Positions 10,721 to 18,798 of a stretch of DNA of 64,000 bases are shown here, piece by piece (position 1 is the first letter of the stretch; the number at the start of each line of letters is the position of its first letter). The position numbers were made by a program, and so were the translations under genes. The notes beneath the pieces are model-generated. The model was not told the origin of the DNA, did not search any database, and was given only the letters and a program-made list of their open reading frames with translations. Origin of the DNA: Heliorestis acidaminivorans (GTDB lineage: Bacteria; Bacillota; Desulfitobacteriia; Heliobacteriales; Heliobacteriaceae); contig NZ_WBXO01000001.1 of NCBI RefSeq assembly GCF_008933955.1, positions 186,001 to 250,000 of the forward strand, read 5' to 3'.

Positions 10721-10887
10721 GAGCACTTTTTTGACTATCTTTATCTAATGCTGAGGGCTCTGTTGGAGTTTAAATAATGCTTAACAATAAAATGTTAATT
10801 TTTTGCAGGGATTTGGCTTTTTACCTAGAATTTAACAAGTGAGATGTTGCTATTTCAATCTATTTGTTCAAAGGAGGAACTGCGCCA

Positions 10888-11094
10888 ATGCCACCCCGTA
10901 AAATTCCTAAAGTGTCCTTTGTAGAAGCTATCAAACAAGAACATGAGTGGATCACTAGAAAAGGTATTACAATTCCTATAACTGCTGATCCGGAAATCGT
11001 AGATGATGCAATTCAGTGGGCAGAAACTAATTGTCCAGAGTGCAAGCAAGTCTATTTCAATGCCAAGGAAAAGGCTTGGGTTGCCATCGTCTGA
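10888..11094 (+). CDS. Small hypothetical protein with a CxxC, 68 aa
   Basis: Unrecognised small soluble protein. I chose the ATG at 10888 because AAAGGAGG lies just upstream (10870-10877); the open frame extends 24 bases further but that start would place the ribosome site inside the gene. Near the C-terminus NCPECKQVYFN carries one CxxC, and the last residues are KEKAWVAIV. It is followed by a strong terminator, so it is monocistronic. Confidence 0.65.
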   Translation: MPPRKIPKVSFVEAIKQEHEWITRKGITIPITADPEIVDDAIQWAETNCPECKQVYFNAKEKAWVAIV

Positions 11095-11100
11095 TTATTA

Positions 11101-11135
11101 AAAGCCATGGTGCTGTAAGTGCCATGGCTTTTTTT
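11101..11135 (+). terminator. Intrinsic terminator
   Basis: Stem AAAGCCATGG / CCATGGCTTT followed by a run of seven Ts, seven bases after the stop codon of the 68-aa gene. Confidence 0.88.
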
Positions 11136-11194
11136 CATAAATTAAGTTAATTATATTTCACTTATATTTTCTATGACGCCTATGTATCAGTATT

Positions 11195-11464
11195 TTAGTG
11201 TACTTTTGTTGTTATTTCCAACCCATCTTGTTGGGCTACAATTCTTTCTAAACGTGCTATTCGCTCGTTATGTTCTGCTACTTGTGCTTCTAGTTCAGAA
11301 ATTCTTTTGTGATTGCTGACTACTTCGTCTTTGAGATCTCTTAAGGTAGCTACTAAGTCTTTTAACATAAGGCGATAATCATATTGCCGCTCTTTCGTAT
11401 GGATAACGTCATCTTTTACTTCTAAGAGTATCCTTAAGATTTCTTCTTGCATTTCTTTACTCAT
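11195..11464 (-). CDS. Small coiled-coil hypothetical protein
   Basis: An 89-residue protein made almost entirely of heptad-like helix (LRDLKDEVVSNHKRISELEAQVAEHNERIARLE), so probably an oligomeric coiled coil. I chose the ATG at 11464 because AGGTGGTGA lies 11 bases upstream. A GTG 18 bases earlier (11482) is possible but would overlap that site. It lies just downstream of yhaM on the same strand, 43 bases after its stop, and may be co-transcribed. No family is recognised. Confidence 0.6.
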   Translation of the reverse strand: MSKEMQEEILRILLEVKDDVIHTKERQYDYRLMLKDLVATLRDLKDEVVSNHKRISELEAQVAEHNERIARLERIVAQQDGLEITTKVH

Positions 11465-11507
11465 CTTTTTCAGCTTCACCACCTAGAAATTATTGAACAA
11501 ACTTAAG

Positions 11508-12455
11508 TTACTTTTTCTTTCGATAGACTTTCCTTCCAAGTGTCCAGACCTTTTCTGAGAAAGCTCCTTCTTTGGTCGACTTTATGGCTTTATGCATATC
11601 ATAGACATGGGCATCCATGATATCTAGAAAATGCAATATTTCTGCTTCGGGAATCATTGGCGATTTGGGACTGCCCCACTCGCCTTTGTAGTGATGACTG
11701 GCGATCATGTGTTGTAGTAATAGTGATGTTTCTGGGTCCGCTTGGACTGTTTCGGCTACTTTATCTACTAGTTTTATGCCTTGAACGAGATGACCAAGTA
11801 ATTGTCCTTCTGTGGTATAGTCTGTTACGATGCCTAATTCATTAGCTTCCATCTCATCTAGCTTGGCTATGTCATGCAAAATGATACCACCATAAAGCAA
11901 GTCGGTGTTCAAAAAGGTGTATACTTGTGCTACTTTTTCGCCTAATTGAAGCATAGTTACAACGTGATATAACCAGCCTCCCTGGATAGCATGGTGGTTT
12001 TTTTGTGCCGCTGGGTAATAGAGTATTTTTTCTTTGTACTTTTCTACTATAACTGTAGTTATGTTGCGAATATCTTCATCCTTTATTTTCCCAATATAGC
12101 CTTTAAGATCAGTAAACATAGTTGCTGTAGAGTTAGGTGCTGACACTATGAAGTCGCTGATTTGCTGTCCATCTAAATCAGTTGTAGGTCTCATGGAGTC
12201 GATATTCAGTTGTTTATTACCTTTCCATTCTTTCACGAGGCCACTTAAATAGATAATACTATTAGATTGAAAGTCTTGATCTTCTATTCCATCTGCATCC
12301 CAGAGCTTGGCGTTAATTTCTCCTGTCTTGTCACTAACTAATAGATCGAGGTATTTAGTATTTTTGCTGGTACTCTTGCTTTCAACTGAGCGCAGGAGAA
12401 AAAAACCTGCTATTTTATCTCCTGTTGTGAAATCGCCAATTTGTTTGTTCTTAAT
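11508..12455 (-). CDS. yhaM: 3'-5' exoribonuclease YhaM family, probable ATT start
   Basis: HD-domain exoribonuclease of the YhaM/CBF1 type, which shortens RNA and single-stranded DNA from the 3' end. The HD core shows H164 in GGWLYHVV and H194-D195 in IILHDIAK. With the first GTG (12236) the protein would be only 242 aa and would lose its N-terminal OB-fold. The same frame continues upstream without stops and encodes that OB-fold (IGDFTTGDKIAGFFLL, then GEINAKLWDA). The only well-placed start is ATT at 12455, seven bases after GGAGTGA, with an in-frame TAG 30 bases upstream of it. This gives 315 aa, against about 314 for B. subtilis YhaM. A sequencing error near the start is the alternative. 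Confidence 0.82.
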   Translation of the reverse strand: MKNKQIGDFTTGDKIAGFFLLRSVESKSTSKNTKYLDLLVSDKTGEINAKLWDADGIEDQDFQSNSIIYLSGLVKEWKGNKQLNIDSMRPTTDLDGQQISDFIVSAPNSTATMFTDLKGYIGKIKDEDIRNITTVIVEKYKEKILYYPAAQKNHHAIQGGWLYHVVTMLQLGEKVAQVYTFLNTDLLYGGIILHDIAKLDEMEANELGIVTDYTTEGQLLGHLVQGIKLVDKVAETVQADPETSLLLQHMIASHHYKGEWGSPKSPMIPEAEILHFLDIMDAHVYDMHKAIKSTKEGAFSEKVWTLGRKVYRKKK

Positions 12456-12539
12456 GCTTAATTCACTCCAATTATTGGTTATCTAAGTTTGCAATGATAA
12501 GGTTATTTCTGTTTTTTTCAACGAAAATCCTTCAAGAAT

Positions 12540-12644
12540 CTATTCTTTGTCCTCACTATTCTCTTGCTCTACCTTATTACCACAGTTTCCACAAGATGTT
12601 GCATAGGCTGTTAAAGGGTTCCCGCAATTGTTACAAGTACCCAT
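12540..12644 (-). CDS. Tiny zinc-ribbon protein, 34 aa
   Basis: A 34-codon ORF starting MGTCNNCGNPL, with two CxxC pairs (CNNC and CGNC) 11 residues apart, which form a minimal zinc ribbon. AAAGGAGG lies 9 bases before the ATG, so expression is likely. It lies 84 bases upstream of yhaM on the same strand and may share its transcript. Similar tiny zinc-ribbon proteins occur in Firmicutes, but I know of no defined function. Confidence 0.6.
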   Translation of the reverse strand: MGTCNNCGNPLTAYATSCGNCGNKVEQENSEDKE

Positions 12645-12726
12645 TACTATGGTCCTCCTTTTAATTGCGTATTATGACGGTCTTACTTATCATCTAATAT
12701 ATTGTTGTGTCATAAGGAAAGATACA

Positions 12727-12770
12727 AAAAAGCCTTATGCTATTTTTTCAGGAAATAACATAAGGCTTTT
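12727..12770 (-). terminator. Intrinsic terminator after yqxD-like gene
   Basis: Stem AAAAGCCTTATG / CATAAGGCTTTT, 11 bases past the stop of the UPF0178 gene. On the minus strand it runs into a T-tract. Confidence 0.8.
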
Positions 12771-12781
12771 GGTATACCCTA

Positions 12782-13243
12782 TTATTGATGCTTACATTCA
12801 GATGATTCTTGCAAGATTCTTCTTAACTGGCGCTCAAAGCTCAAATCATCTTCCTTCGTCCTTTTCTTCATGCCTCTGGTTCTACCACCACTGCGACGGA
12901 ATTTGGCTTTCATATCTCGCTCTTCTAGTAGAAATTCAATCTTATCAGCCTGAAATTCTCGACCTCCTGGGCTTATACAACGGCCTTTCTTGCCCAAGAT
13001 CATGGCCGCTAATCCCCAGTCTTGCGTCACTACTATATCGCCTTCTTGGGTTACGTTTAAGATTTTTAGATCCGCTTCTTGGGAAGCGTTGCCTACTGTA
13101 ATGTGATGATCTGATTGAATATGATGATTAAAGCTTGCTATGGTCCACAAGGCTACTTTGTATTCTTTTGCTACCTTTATAGAAGCTTGTAAAACACCTT
13201 TGGGACAAGCGTCTGCATCTACGACAATTTTTATCTTCTTCAC
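12782..13243 (-). CDS. UPF0178 (YaiI/YqxD, DUF188) family protein
   Basis: A 153-residue PIN-like protein of the YaiI/YqxD family. It begins with the family motif [12 protein letters not shown] and contains VVTQDWGLA, the acidic residues typical of PIN-type nuclease folds, and SPGGREF. No biochemical function is firmly established. The start is GTG with only a weak ribosome site (GGAG directly adjacent). The gene lies 28 bases downstream of the metallophosphoesterase on the same strand, probably in one transcript. Confidence 0.88.
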   Translation of the reverse strand: MKKIKIVVDADACPKGVLQASIKVAKEYKVALWTIASFNHHIQSDHHITVGNASQEADLKILNVTQEGDIVVTQDWGLAAMILGKKGRCISPGGREFQADKIEFLLEERDMKAKFRRSGGRTRGMKKRTKEDDLSFERQLRRILQESSECKHQ

Positions 13244-13271
13244 TCCGTTTGTTTCTTTTTTACCTTACACC

Positions 13272-14393
13272 TTACTCTTCTCTTACTTTACCAAAATAGA
13301 GTGTTATCTCCACTACTTCTGGCCAATTGCCCGTTCGAATAGGCGGTCCCCAAGTGCCGTAACCTGTGGACACAACAAAATTGCTATCGCCTTTCTTCAA
13401 GTGTCCCCAGTCTGTTTCAAACATAAAGTGTGTTACAAAGTTAAAAGGGAAAAGCTGACCTCGATGGGTGTGACCCGATACTTGCAAATCAACGCCTTGT
13501 TCAACTGCTTCTTCTAGATCAAGAGGTTGATGATCCATAAGTAAGATAGGTAGACCCTGCTCAACATCAGTCATGACTTCAGCAAGGCTCTTTCTTGCTG
13601 AGCCAGCAAAATGATGTCTTGAGCGATCATCTCTTCCTACTATATAAAAACGGTCGTCCACTTTTTTGTATTCATCCTGCAATACTGTGACGCCAGCTTC
13701 TTCAAGATGGACAATAATATCCTCCCAGTGTCCTCCGATATACTCATGGTTACCAAGTGCGGCAAAGATTCCATAGGGTGGATTAAGCTTCCCAAAAGTA
13801 GCCTTCATATCTTGCTCAGCAAAGGGGCCTGGATCTTCATCAATAATATCGCCAGGAAGCAAGATCAGATCAGGGTCAAGCTCCTTTACCATATTAACCA
13901 TTTTTAATAAACGGTCATTTTTCACGATATTGCCTAAGTGTAAGTCTGAAACAACGACTATCTTGAGCTCCTCTAGAGGTCCAGCACTTTTAGCAATAGG
14001 AATTTCATAGCTCGTTATTCGTGGATTATGAGCATTCCATGAACCATAGAGGATAATCAAGGCTGTAAGGGCAACTACTGTTATAGTCAAAAACAGTGGT
14101 GTCTTTCTATTCTCTGTCCAACTTACAGGGATGAAAGGCTTAAAACGATGGATGAGACGAAGAATCTCGATGAGAAGTAGCATCATTCCCATATATAAAA
14201 TAATAGCCAGCCAGTAGCCGCCAATCACTATAAGCGGAATAGCGATAGACGGCACCGTAGTTTCTAGAAGGCGACCTAAAGGATAAGCTATTGCTAAGCT
14301 AAAGAAAAGAAAGCCATAAAGCCATAGCCAAGGTCTAGAAAGATAGTTACGTAGTGCCAAGCTACCTAGACGCCCAAGCCAATAATTGAACAA
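13272..14393 (-). CDS. Membrane-anchored metallophosphoesterase (YkuE/YaeI-like)
   Basis: Calcineurin-like phosphoesterase with an N-terminal membrane region. The catalytic motifs are VVVSDLHLGN, LLPGDIID, LGNHEYIGGH and SGHTHRGQLFPFN, in order. Relatives hydrolyse phosphodiester or lipid-linked substrates at the membrane face. Three hydrophobic segments precede the catalytic domain. The annotated start is TTG at 14393, but it has no ribosome site. The frame is open upstream to a TGA and encodes another hydrophobic helix (RYVIFVVIISLYGLFNYWLG). AAGGGAG lies at about 14450, yet no ATG, GTG or TTG is near it, so the true N-terminus is unresolved. Confidence 0.85.
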   Translation of the reverse strand: MFNYWLGRLGSLALRNYLSRPWLWLYGFLFFSLAIAYPLGRLLETTVPSIAIPLIVIGGYWLAIILYMGMMLLLIEILRLIHRFKPFIPVSWTENRKTPLFLTITVVALTALIILYGSWNAHNPRITSYEIPIAKSAGPLEELKIVVVSDLHLGNIVKNDRLLKMVNMVKELDPDLILLPGDIIDEDPGPFAEQDMKATFGKLNPPYGIFAALGNHEYIGGHWEDIIVHLEEAGVTVLQDEYKKVDDRFYIVGRDDRSRHHFAGSARKSLAEVMTDVEQGLPILLMDHQPLDLEEAVEQGVDLQVSGHTHRGQLFPFNFVTHFMFETDWGHLKKGDSNFVVSTGYGTWGPPIRTGNWPEVVEITLYFGKVREE

Positions 14394-14469
14394 TCCATAG
14401 AGACTGATTATTACAACAAAGATAACATATCTACCGAAAACTGTTTTCGTCTCCCTTCAAAGTCTTAGA

Positions 14470-15639
14470 TTAAAAAACTGTGTTCAGAAACTGTCGTACT
14501 ACGTCAGCTCCCCCGATGATTGTTCCTAAGCTACTGCCTATATTGGCCAAGACAACGACTAATAAGATGCGAGTTACTTTGTTTTGCCAAAAACCTTTAA
14601 CAGAATAGACATCGTCAGAGATATTTTCAAAATCTTTAACTTGCGGTTTGCGCAACATGGCTTCTGTAATACCGGCAAACCATCCAGCTGCCAATAAGGG
14701 GCTTAAGGAGCTTATGGGGGCCGCTAGGAAGGCAACTAATATAGATAAAGGATGTCCTAGAGCGATTAAAGTGCCTAGTGCCGCTAAAGAACCGTTCCAG
14801 AGAATCCAACTTGTTAGTTGATCTATTCCTGTTGCTTGGTCAATTGAAAAGGTTGAAATAATGATAGCTAAGATAAAAAGAGGAATGCCCCAGCCTAAGA
14901 TCTTTCCCGTATTCGAAGCTGGTGGTAGTTTAGTTAATTCATCTAAGTTATGATCCTTCATTAGTTCTTTTTTGATACCTGGAACATGGGCCGCTCCTAG
15001 TACAGCAACAACTTTGTTTCCTGATGCTGTTTTTATTTTATGAGCTAGATATTGGTCTCGTTCGTCAATTATTGTAGTTTTTAGATGGGGAAAGGATTGA
15101 CCTATTTCATCGAGTATTGATGTAAGCATGTCTTGTCCCTTCATTTTGTCTAGTTCTTCTTCCGTAATATCATCGTTGGCGAAGAGACTAGCGAGAAGAG
15201 ATATGAAAAGTTGGACTTTATTGATAAAAGTTAAAGGACGCCATAAGCGTAGCATGGTAGTTTGAATATCTCGATCTGCTAGACAAAGAGAAGCACCTAC
15301 TTCTTTAGCCGATTCAATGCCTTGGATCATTTCTTGACCTGGCTTGATACCGAATTTGCGAGCTAACCTTTTCTGATGGGAAGCTAAGATTAAGTTGCTT
15401 AACAACATCATTGCTTGGCCATTTTTGATTATCTTGATTACGTCCATCTTTTTCCATCTATCAGCGTCGGTAATTGATTGATAGCGAGAATGGCATAGCT
15501 CTACGCAAACTGAGTCTGGTCTTTCTTGTTCAATTACTTCCTTGACTTCTTCTACACTTTTGGGAGAGACATGGGCTGTTCCTATAAGCAGGACTTCTTT
15601 TCCCTCTATTTCTATACGATGTACATTGCTGTTGGTCAA
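14470..15639 (-). CDS. TraB/PrgY/GumN family membrane protein
   Basis: TraB-family protein. The N-terminal soluble half has the family motif IGTAHVSPKSVEEV followed by SVCVELCHSRY, and later VLGAAHVPGI. The C-terminal third has about four membrane helices. Related proteins include enterococcal PrgY, which limits endogenous pheromone activity, and TIKI-like metalloproteases, but for most bacterial members the function is unknown. The TTG start at 15639 has AGGAAGTG upstream. It lies upstream of the metallophosphoesterase on the same strand, 76 bases apart. Confidence 0.82.
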   Translation of the reverse strand: MTNSNVHRIEIEGKEVLLIGTAHVSPKSVEEVKEVIEQERPDSVCVELCHSRYQSITDADRWKKMDVIKIIKNGQAMMLLSNLILASHQKRLARKFGIKPGQEMIQGIESAKEVGASLCLADRDIQTTMLRLWRPLTFINKVQLFISLLASLFANDDITEEELDKMKGQDMLTSILDEIGQSFPHLKTTIIDERDQYLAHKIKTASGNKVVAVLGAAHVPGIKKELMKDHNLDELTKLPPASNTGKILGWGIPLFILAIIISTFSIDQATGIDQLTSWILWNGSLAALGTLIALGHPLSILVAFLAAPISSLSPLLAAGWFAGITEAMLRKPQVKDFENISDDVYSVKGFWQNKVTRILLVVVLANIGSSLGTIIGGADVVRQFLNTVF

Positions 15640-15779
15640 GATAACACTTCCTGTCTTACAATTCGTTGTACTTTTACTTTTACAATTGTGATTTTTAGTG
15701 CAGGATAATTTTATTCTGTATGTAATTATAATTAGATAATCATAATCTGGAGCAATATGATAGCCGGGGGAATTGGCTT

Positions 15780-17543
15780 ATGCAGAACGAACTAAGTCTA
15801 GTTTTTATTATTTTACTTTTAGCAAGTGTTTGCTCCCTTTTGTTAGGTTTTTATGCTTATGCTACTGCCAAAAATAAGCCTGCTGTCAAAGCTTACACAG
15901 TTCTAACTATATCGGCAAGTATTTATTCTTTTGGCTATGCTTTTGAAATCATGAGTAATACTTTGCCTGAAATCTTATTCTGGTTAAATATACAATATCT
16001 TGCTATACCCATTATTCCAGCTATCTGGTTACTTATGATTCTAGACTTATTGGGCCTTGATCGATTTCTTAAAAGGAAGTTGCACCTAGCAATTTTTGTT
16101 ATTCCCCTATTTACTTATATTTTTTATTTTTCTAACGATCTTCATCAATTTTTTTATACTTCTGTGGCTTTGAAAGAGAACTATTATTTTTTACAAATAG
16201 AAACGTTTAAAGGTCCTTGGTATTGGGTTCATATTACTTATTACTTTTTCTCAATGATTTTTGGAAGTTTTTTGCTTTTGCGAGGTTGGGCAAGAACGGG
16301 ATCTTCTTATCGTAGACAAAGGTTGCTTCTGATTATTGGTATTTTGATTCCTTTAATAGGTGAGATTATCTATATTGGTGGCTACAGTCCTCTTGATTTA
16401 GATCTAGCCCCAATATTATTATCTTTTGCTATTCCCTTTCATGCTTTGGCATTATTGAATTATCGCATGTTTGACCTAGTACCTATTGCTCACGAAAAAG
16501 TATTTTCCAGCATGCAAGACGGTGTGATTATTCTTGATGACAAAAATCGTATTGTAGATTTCAATGGGGCGGCGACTAAAATTTTCGCTGAGTTACAATT
16601 AAAGGATATCGGAAAAAAAGTAGATGTAGTTCTAAGAGTATACGACAAACTTATCGAACAAGTTGCTTCTACTGCACCTGATGAGGAAATTGAAGTTGGA
16701 TCTGCTCCTGGGCTGAGTTACATACAATCCCGCTTATCTATGATTCGTGAAAAAAACGGACTGTTGATTGGCAAAACTTTATTGTTAAGTGATATTACGG
16801 ATCAGAAAAAAGCTATTAGCTTGCTTGCCGAGCAACAAAAGCTATTAGAAGATAATAATCAAGAGCTCGCTATGGCTAATCGCCTTAAGTCTGAGTTATT
16901 GGCTAACTTTTCTCACGAACTTAGAACACCCCTAAATGCTATTATAGGCTATTCCGATATCTTACAACAAGATAAGCCTAATCTCATGGTAGATGCCATT
17001 ATCGAAAATAGCCATAAACTGCTAGCTCTTATCAATGATGTTATGGAAATGTCTAAGATTGAATCAGGGTCTATTGTAGTTGGTGATATGATGACAGTCT
17101 CAGTAGCTCATATTTTTAAGGATATAGAAGTGAGGTACGGCAAAAAAATTAACGCAAAGAATCTTGACTTCATAGTTACCTACCCTTCACCAACTGAGCA
17201 AATCAATTGTGATATTATGCAGTTAGAACGTGTGATCTGCAAAATCATTGATAATGCTATCAAATTCACTGATTCTGGATCTATCTCTCTTTTTATGGAA
17301 AGCAATCAGCTGTCGACAGATATTATCATTAAAGATACAGGAATTGGTATAGAGTCAAAAAACCTTAATAAAATATTTGATAAGTTTTATCTAGTCGATA
17401 GTTCTTATTCCCGCTCCCAAGATGGTACTGGCCTAGGTCTGCCTATTGCTAATGCTATTGTTAAGCAAATGGGAGGAGAGCTATCCGTTCTCAGTGAAGG
17501 CTTAGGTTATGGAACGTCTGTAAAGATTAGTCTCTCTAAGTAA
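15780..17543 (+). CDS. Sensor histidine kinase with N-terminal 7TM domain and PAS
   Basis: The first ~230 residues form seven hydrophobic helices like the histidine-kinase N-terminal 7TM domain. A PAS-like domain (about 240-340, starting SMQDGVIILDDKNRIVDFN), a HisKA domain with His379 (NFSHELRTPLNAI) and a HATPase ending in the box GTGLGLPIANAIVKQMGG follow. There is no receiver domain and no response-regulator gene alongside. GGGGGAA precedes the ATG. The downstream DUF2512 gene lies on the same strand 62 bases later and may be co-transcribed. The signal is unknown. Confidence 0.87.
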   Translation: MQNELSLVFIILLLASVCSLLLGFYAYATAKNKPAVKAYTVLTISASIYSFGYAFEIMSNTLPEILFWLNIQYLAIPIIPAIWLLMILDLLGLDRFLKRKLHLAIFVIPLFTYIFYFSNDLHQFFYTSVALKENYYFLQIETFKGPWYWVHITYYFFSMIFGSFLLLRGWARTGSSYRRQRLLLIIGILIPLIGEIIYIGGYSPLDLDLAPILLSFAIPFHALALLNYRMFDLVPIAHEKVFSSMQDGVIILDDKNRIVDFNGAATKIFAELQLKDIGKKVDVVLRVYDKLIEQVASTAPDEEIEVGSAPGLSYIQSRLSMIREKNGLLIGKTLLLSDITDQKKAISLLAEQQKLLEDNNQELAMANRLKSELLANFSHELRTPLNAIIGYSDILQQDKPNLMVDAIIENSHKLLALINDVMEMSKIESGSIVVGDMMTVSVAHIFKDIEVRYGKKINAKNLDFIVTYPSPTEQINCDIMQLERVICKIIDNAIKFTDSGSISLFMESNQLSTDIIIKDTGIGIESKNLNKIFDKFYLVDSSYSRSQDGTGLGLPIANAIVKQMGGELSVLSEGLGYGTSVKISLSK

Positions 17544-17605
17544 AATTTTAATTAAGAATAAGCATCTCTTCTGAGAGGGATAATACTTGGGGAGGTGCAT
17601 CTACT

Positions 17606-17959
17606 CTGAATCGTATATTACAAGCTTTACTATTTAAATTCTTATTGACTCTTGTTGCCTCTGTTGTTACTTTAGGTCTGTTTGTTGATAATCCTTGGGG
17701 GATTGTTATTCTCTTTGCTATTTGGGCCACATCAATAAATTATTTGATTGGCGACATGGTTATATTACCACGTAATGGTAATTTTGTAGCATCTGTAAGT
17801 GATGGAGTGCTGGCTGCTTTTTCTGCTTTAGTTCTGAGCTTTTTGATTCCTTTTTTTCAGGCACCTCTTTTCGCTTTGTTAGCTCTTGGTTTGCTTATTG
17901 CTGTAGGCGAAGCTCTTTTTCATTTGTATCTTAAAGAAAAGAAGCATATTTTACCTTAA
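17606..17959 (+). CDS. DUF2512 (YndM-like) membrane protein, probable CTG start
   Basis: Small membrane protein of 117 aa with four hydrophobic helices, matching the YndM/DUF2512 family (NYLIGDMVILPRNGN is characteristic). A start at the first standard codon (TTG, 17645) would remove most of helix 1 and has no ribosome site. The frame extends upstream to CTG at 17606, which is eight bases after GGGGAGGTG. That yields MNRILQALLFKFLLTLVAS, the shape of the family N-terminus (aliphatic residues around a K-F pair). No function is known. Confidence 0.78.
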   Translation: MNRILQALLFKFLLTLVASVVTLGLFVDNPWGIVILFAIWATSINYLIGDMVILPRNGNFVASVSDGVLAAFSALVLSFLIPFFQAPLFALLALGLLIAVGEALFHLYLKEKKHILP

Positions 17960-17993
17960 GAATCCAACAGTTTGCTGGCTGTTGGATTCTTTA
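17958..17993 (+). terminator. Hairpin between convergent genes
   Basis: Stem AAGAATCCAACAG / CTGTTGGATTCTT overlaps the stop codon of the DUF2512 gene and the stop codon of the opposing 59-aa gene. The T-tract is short. Confidence 0.6.
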
Positions 17994-18170
17994 TAGCTGC
18001 CTTTTAAAGATATCTTCTCCTCTTGTTCTTTTGAGTTTGTATCTTCGGATTTCTATACCTTCTAGAGCATTTTTTTCAAAAAGCTCTTGGCTATGATGTT
18101 GATAGCCTGGCTTAAGAAAGATCCAAGCTACTATAGCGAGGATAGATATTGCTATAATCACTTCAGCCAT
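17991..18170 (-). CDS. Small single-pass membrane protein, 59 aa
   Basis: A 59-residue protein with an N-terminal hydrophobic helix (VIIAISILAIVAWIFL) and a basic C-terminal tail (RRYKLKRTRGED). GAGGTGA precedes the ATG by a few bases, a good ribosome site. The helix followed by positive charge suggests an inner-membrane protein with its tail in the cytoplasm. No family is recognised. It is convergent with the DUF2512 gene. Confidence 0.6.
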   Translation of the reverse strand: MAEVIIAISILAIVAWIFLKPGYQHHSQELFEKNALEGIEIRRYKLKRTRGEDIFKRQL

Positions 18171-18375
18171 GTAATCACCTCTTCAGTGCTGGTTATTTTT
18201 ATTAAGCATAATAGTACAACCTTTACTTAACAAGGTTGCGCCAGTAGTATAACTATATAAAAAAAGGAAAACTAAGTTTAATATATAAGAAGGAATGTAA
18301 TTTTCCAAGTCGAATATGATGTTTAATAATCTGTAGTCTTTGTGGAAATTATTCCTTTATTAGGAGGGGTTCAAG

Positions 18376-18798
18376 ATGATGTGGAAAGAAAAATACAAGG
18401 TTGGAGTACCCATTATCGATGAGCAACACGAAGAGCTTTTTAATCGTGTTTCTGATTTTATTCAGACTGTACAAACAAAAGGAAGTTGGGAGCAAAAGTT
18501 AGTCAAAGTTAAAGAAACGATGGCTTTCATGCAGGAATATGTAGTTACTCACTTTGACGACGAAGAGGTCTATCTCGAAAAGATCAATTATCCTGATCTT
18601 CAGAAACACAAAGATGCCCATAAGCAGTTCAAAGACGCTGTAAATAACTATGTGAAACTGTTAGATGAGCAAGGCTATAGTGAAGAGGTGGTACAAGAAT
18701 TTAGTGCCAAACTGATGACCTGGTTGATTATGCATGTGGCCGCTATGGACCAGAAAATTGGACATTATGTAAATAGCCAGGGAGGGAAAAACATATGA
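18376..18798 (+). CDS. Bacteriohemerythrin
   Basis: A 140-residue O2-binding di-iron protein. All expected ligand motifs are present: DEQHEEL, HFDDEEVYLE, HKDAHKQF and HVAAMDQKIG, which supply the five His and two carboxylates. GGAGGGG precedes the ATG. In anaerobes and microaerophiles such proteins store, scavenge or sense oxygen. The stop overlaps the start of the cheX gene by four bases (ATGA), so the two are co-translated. Confidence 0.92.
   Translation: MMWKEKYKVGVPIIDEQHEELFNRVSDFIQTVQTKGSWEQKLVKVKETMAFMQEYVVTHFDDEEVYLEKINYPDLQKHKDAHKQFKDAVNNYVKLLDEQGYSEEVVQEFSAKLMTWLIMHVAAMDQKIGHYVNSQGGKNI

Noticed and set aside
12628-13101. 157-aa plus-strand ORF across the UPF0178 gene
   Set aside because: It runs through a terminator and antisense to a conserved protein, and its translation has no family resemblance.
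18212-18238. Small inverted repeat CAACCTT / AAGGTTG upstream of the hemerythrin gene
   Set aside because: A seven-base arm in an AT-rich gap with no T-tract and no clear relation to either gene; not strong enough to call an operator or terminator.
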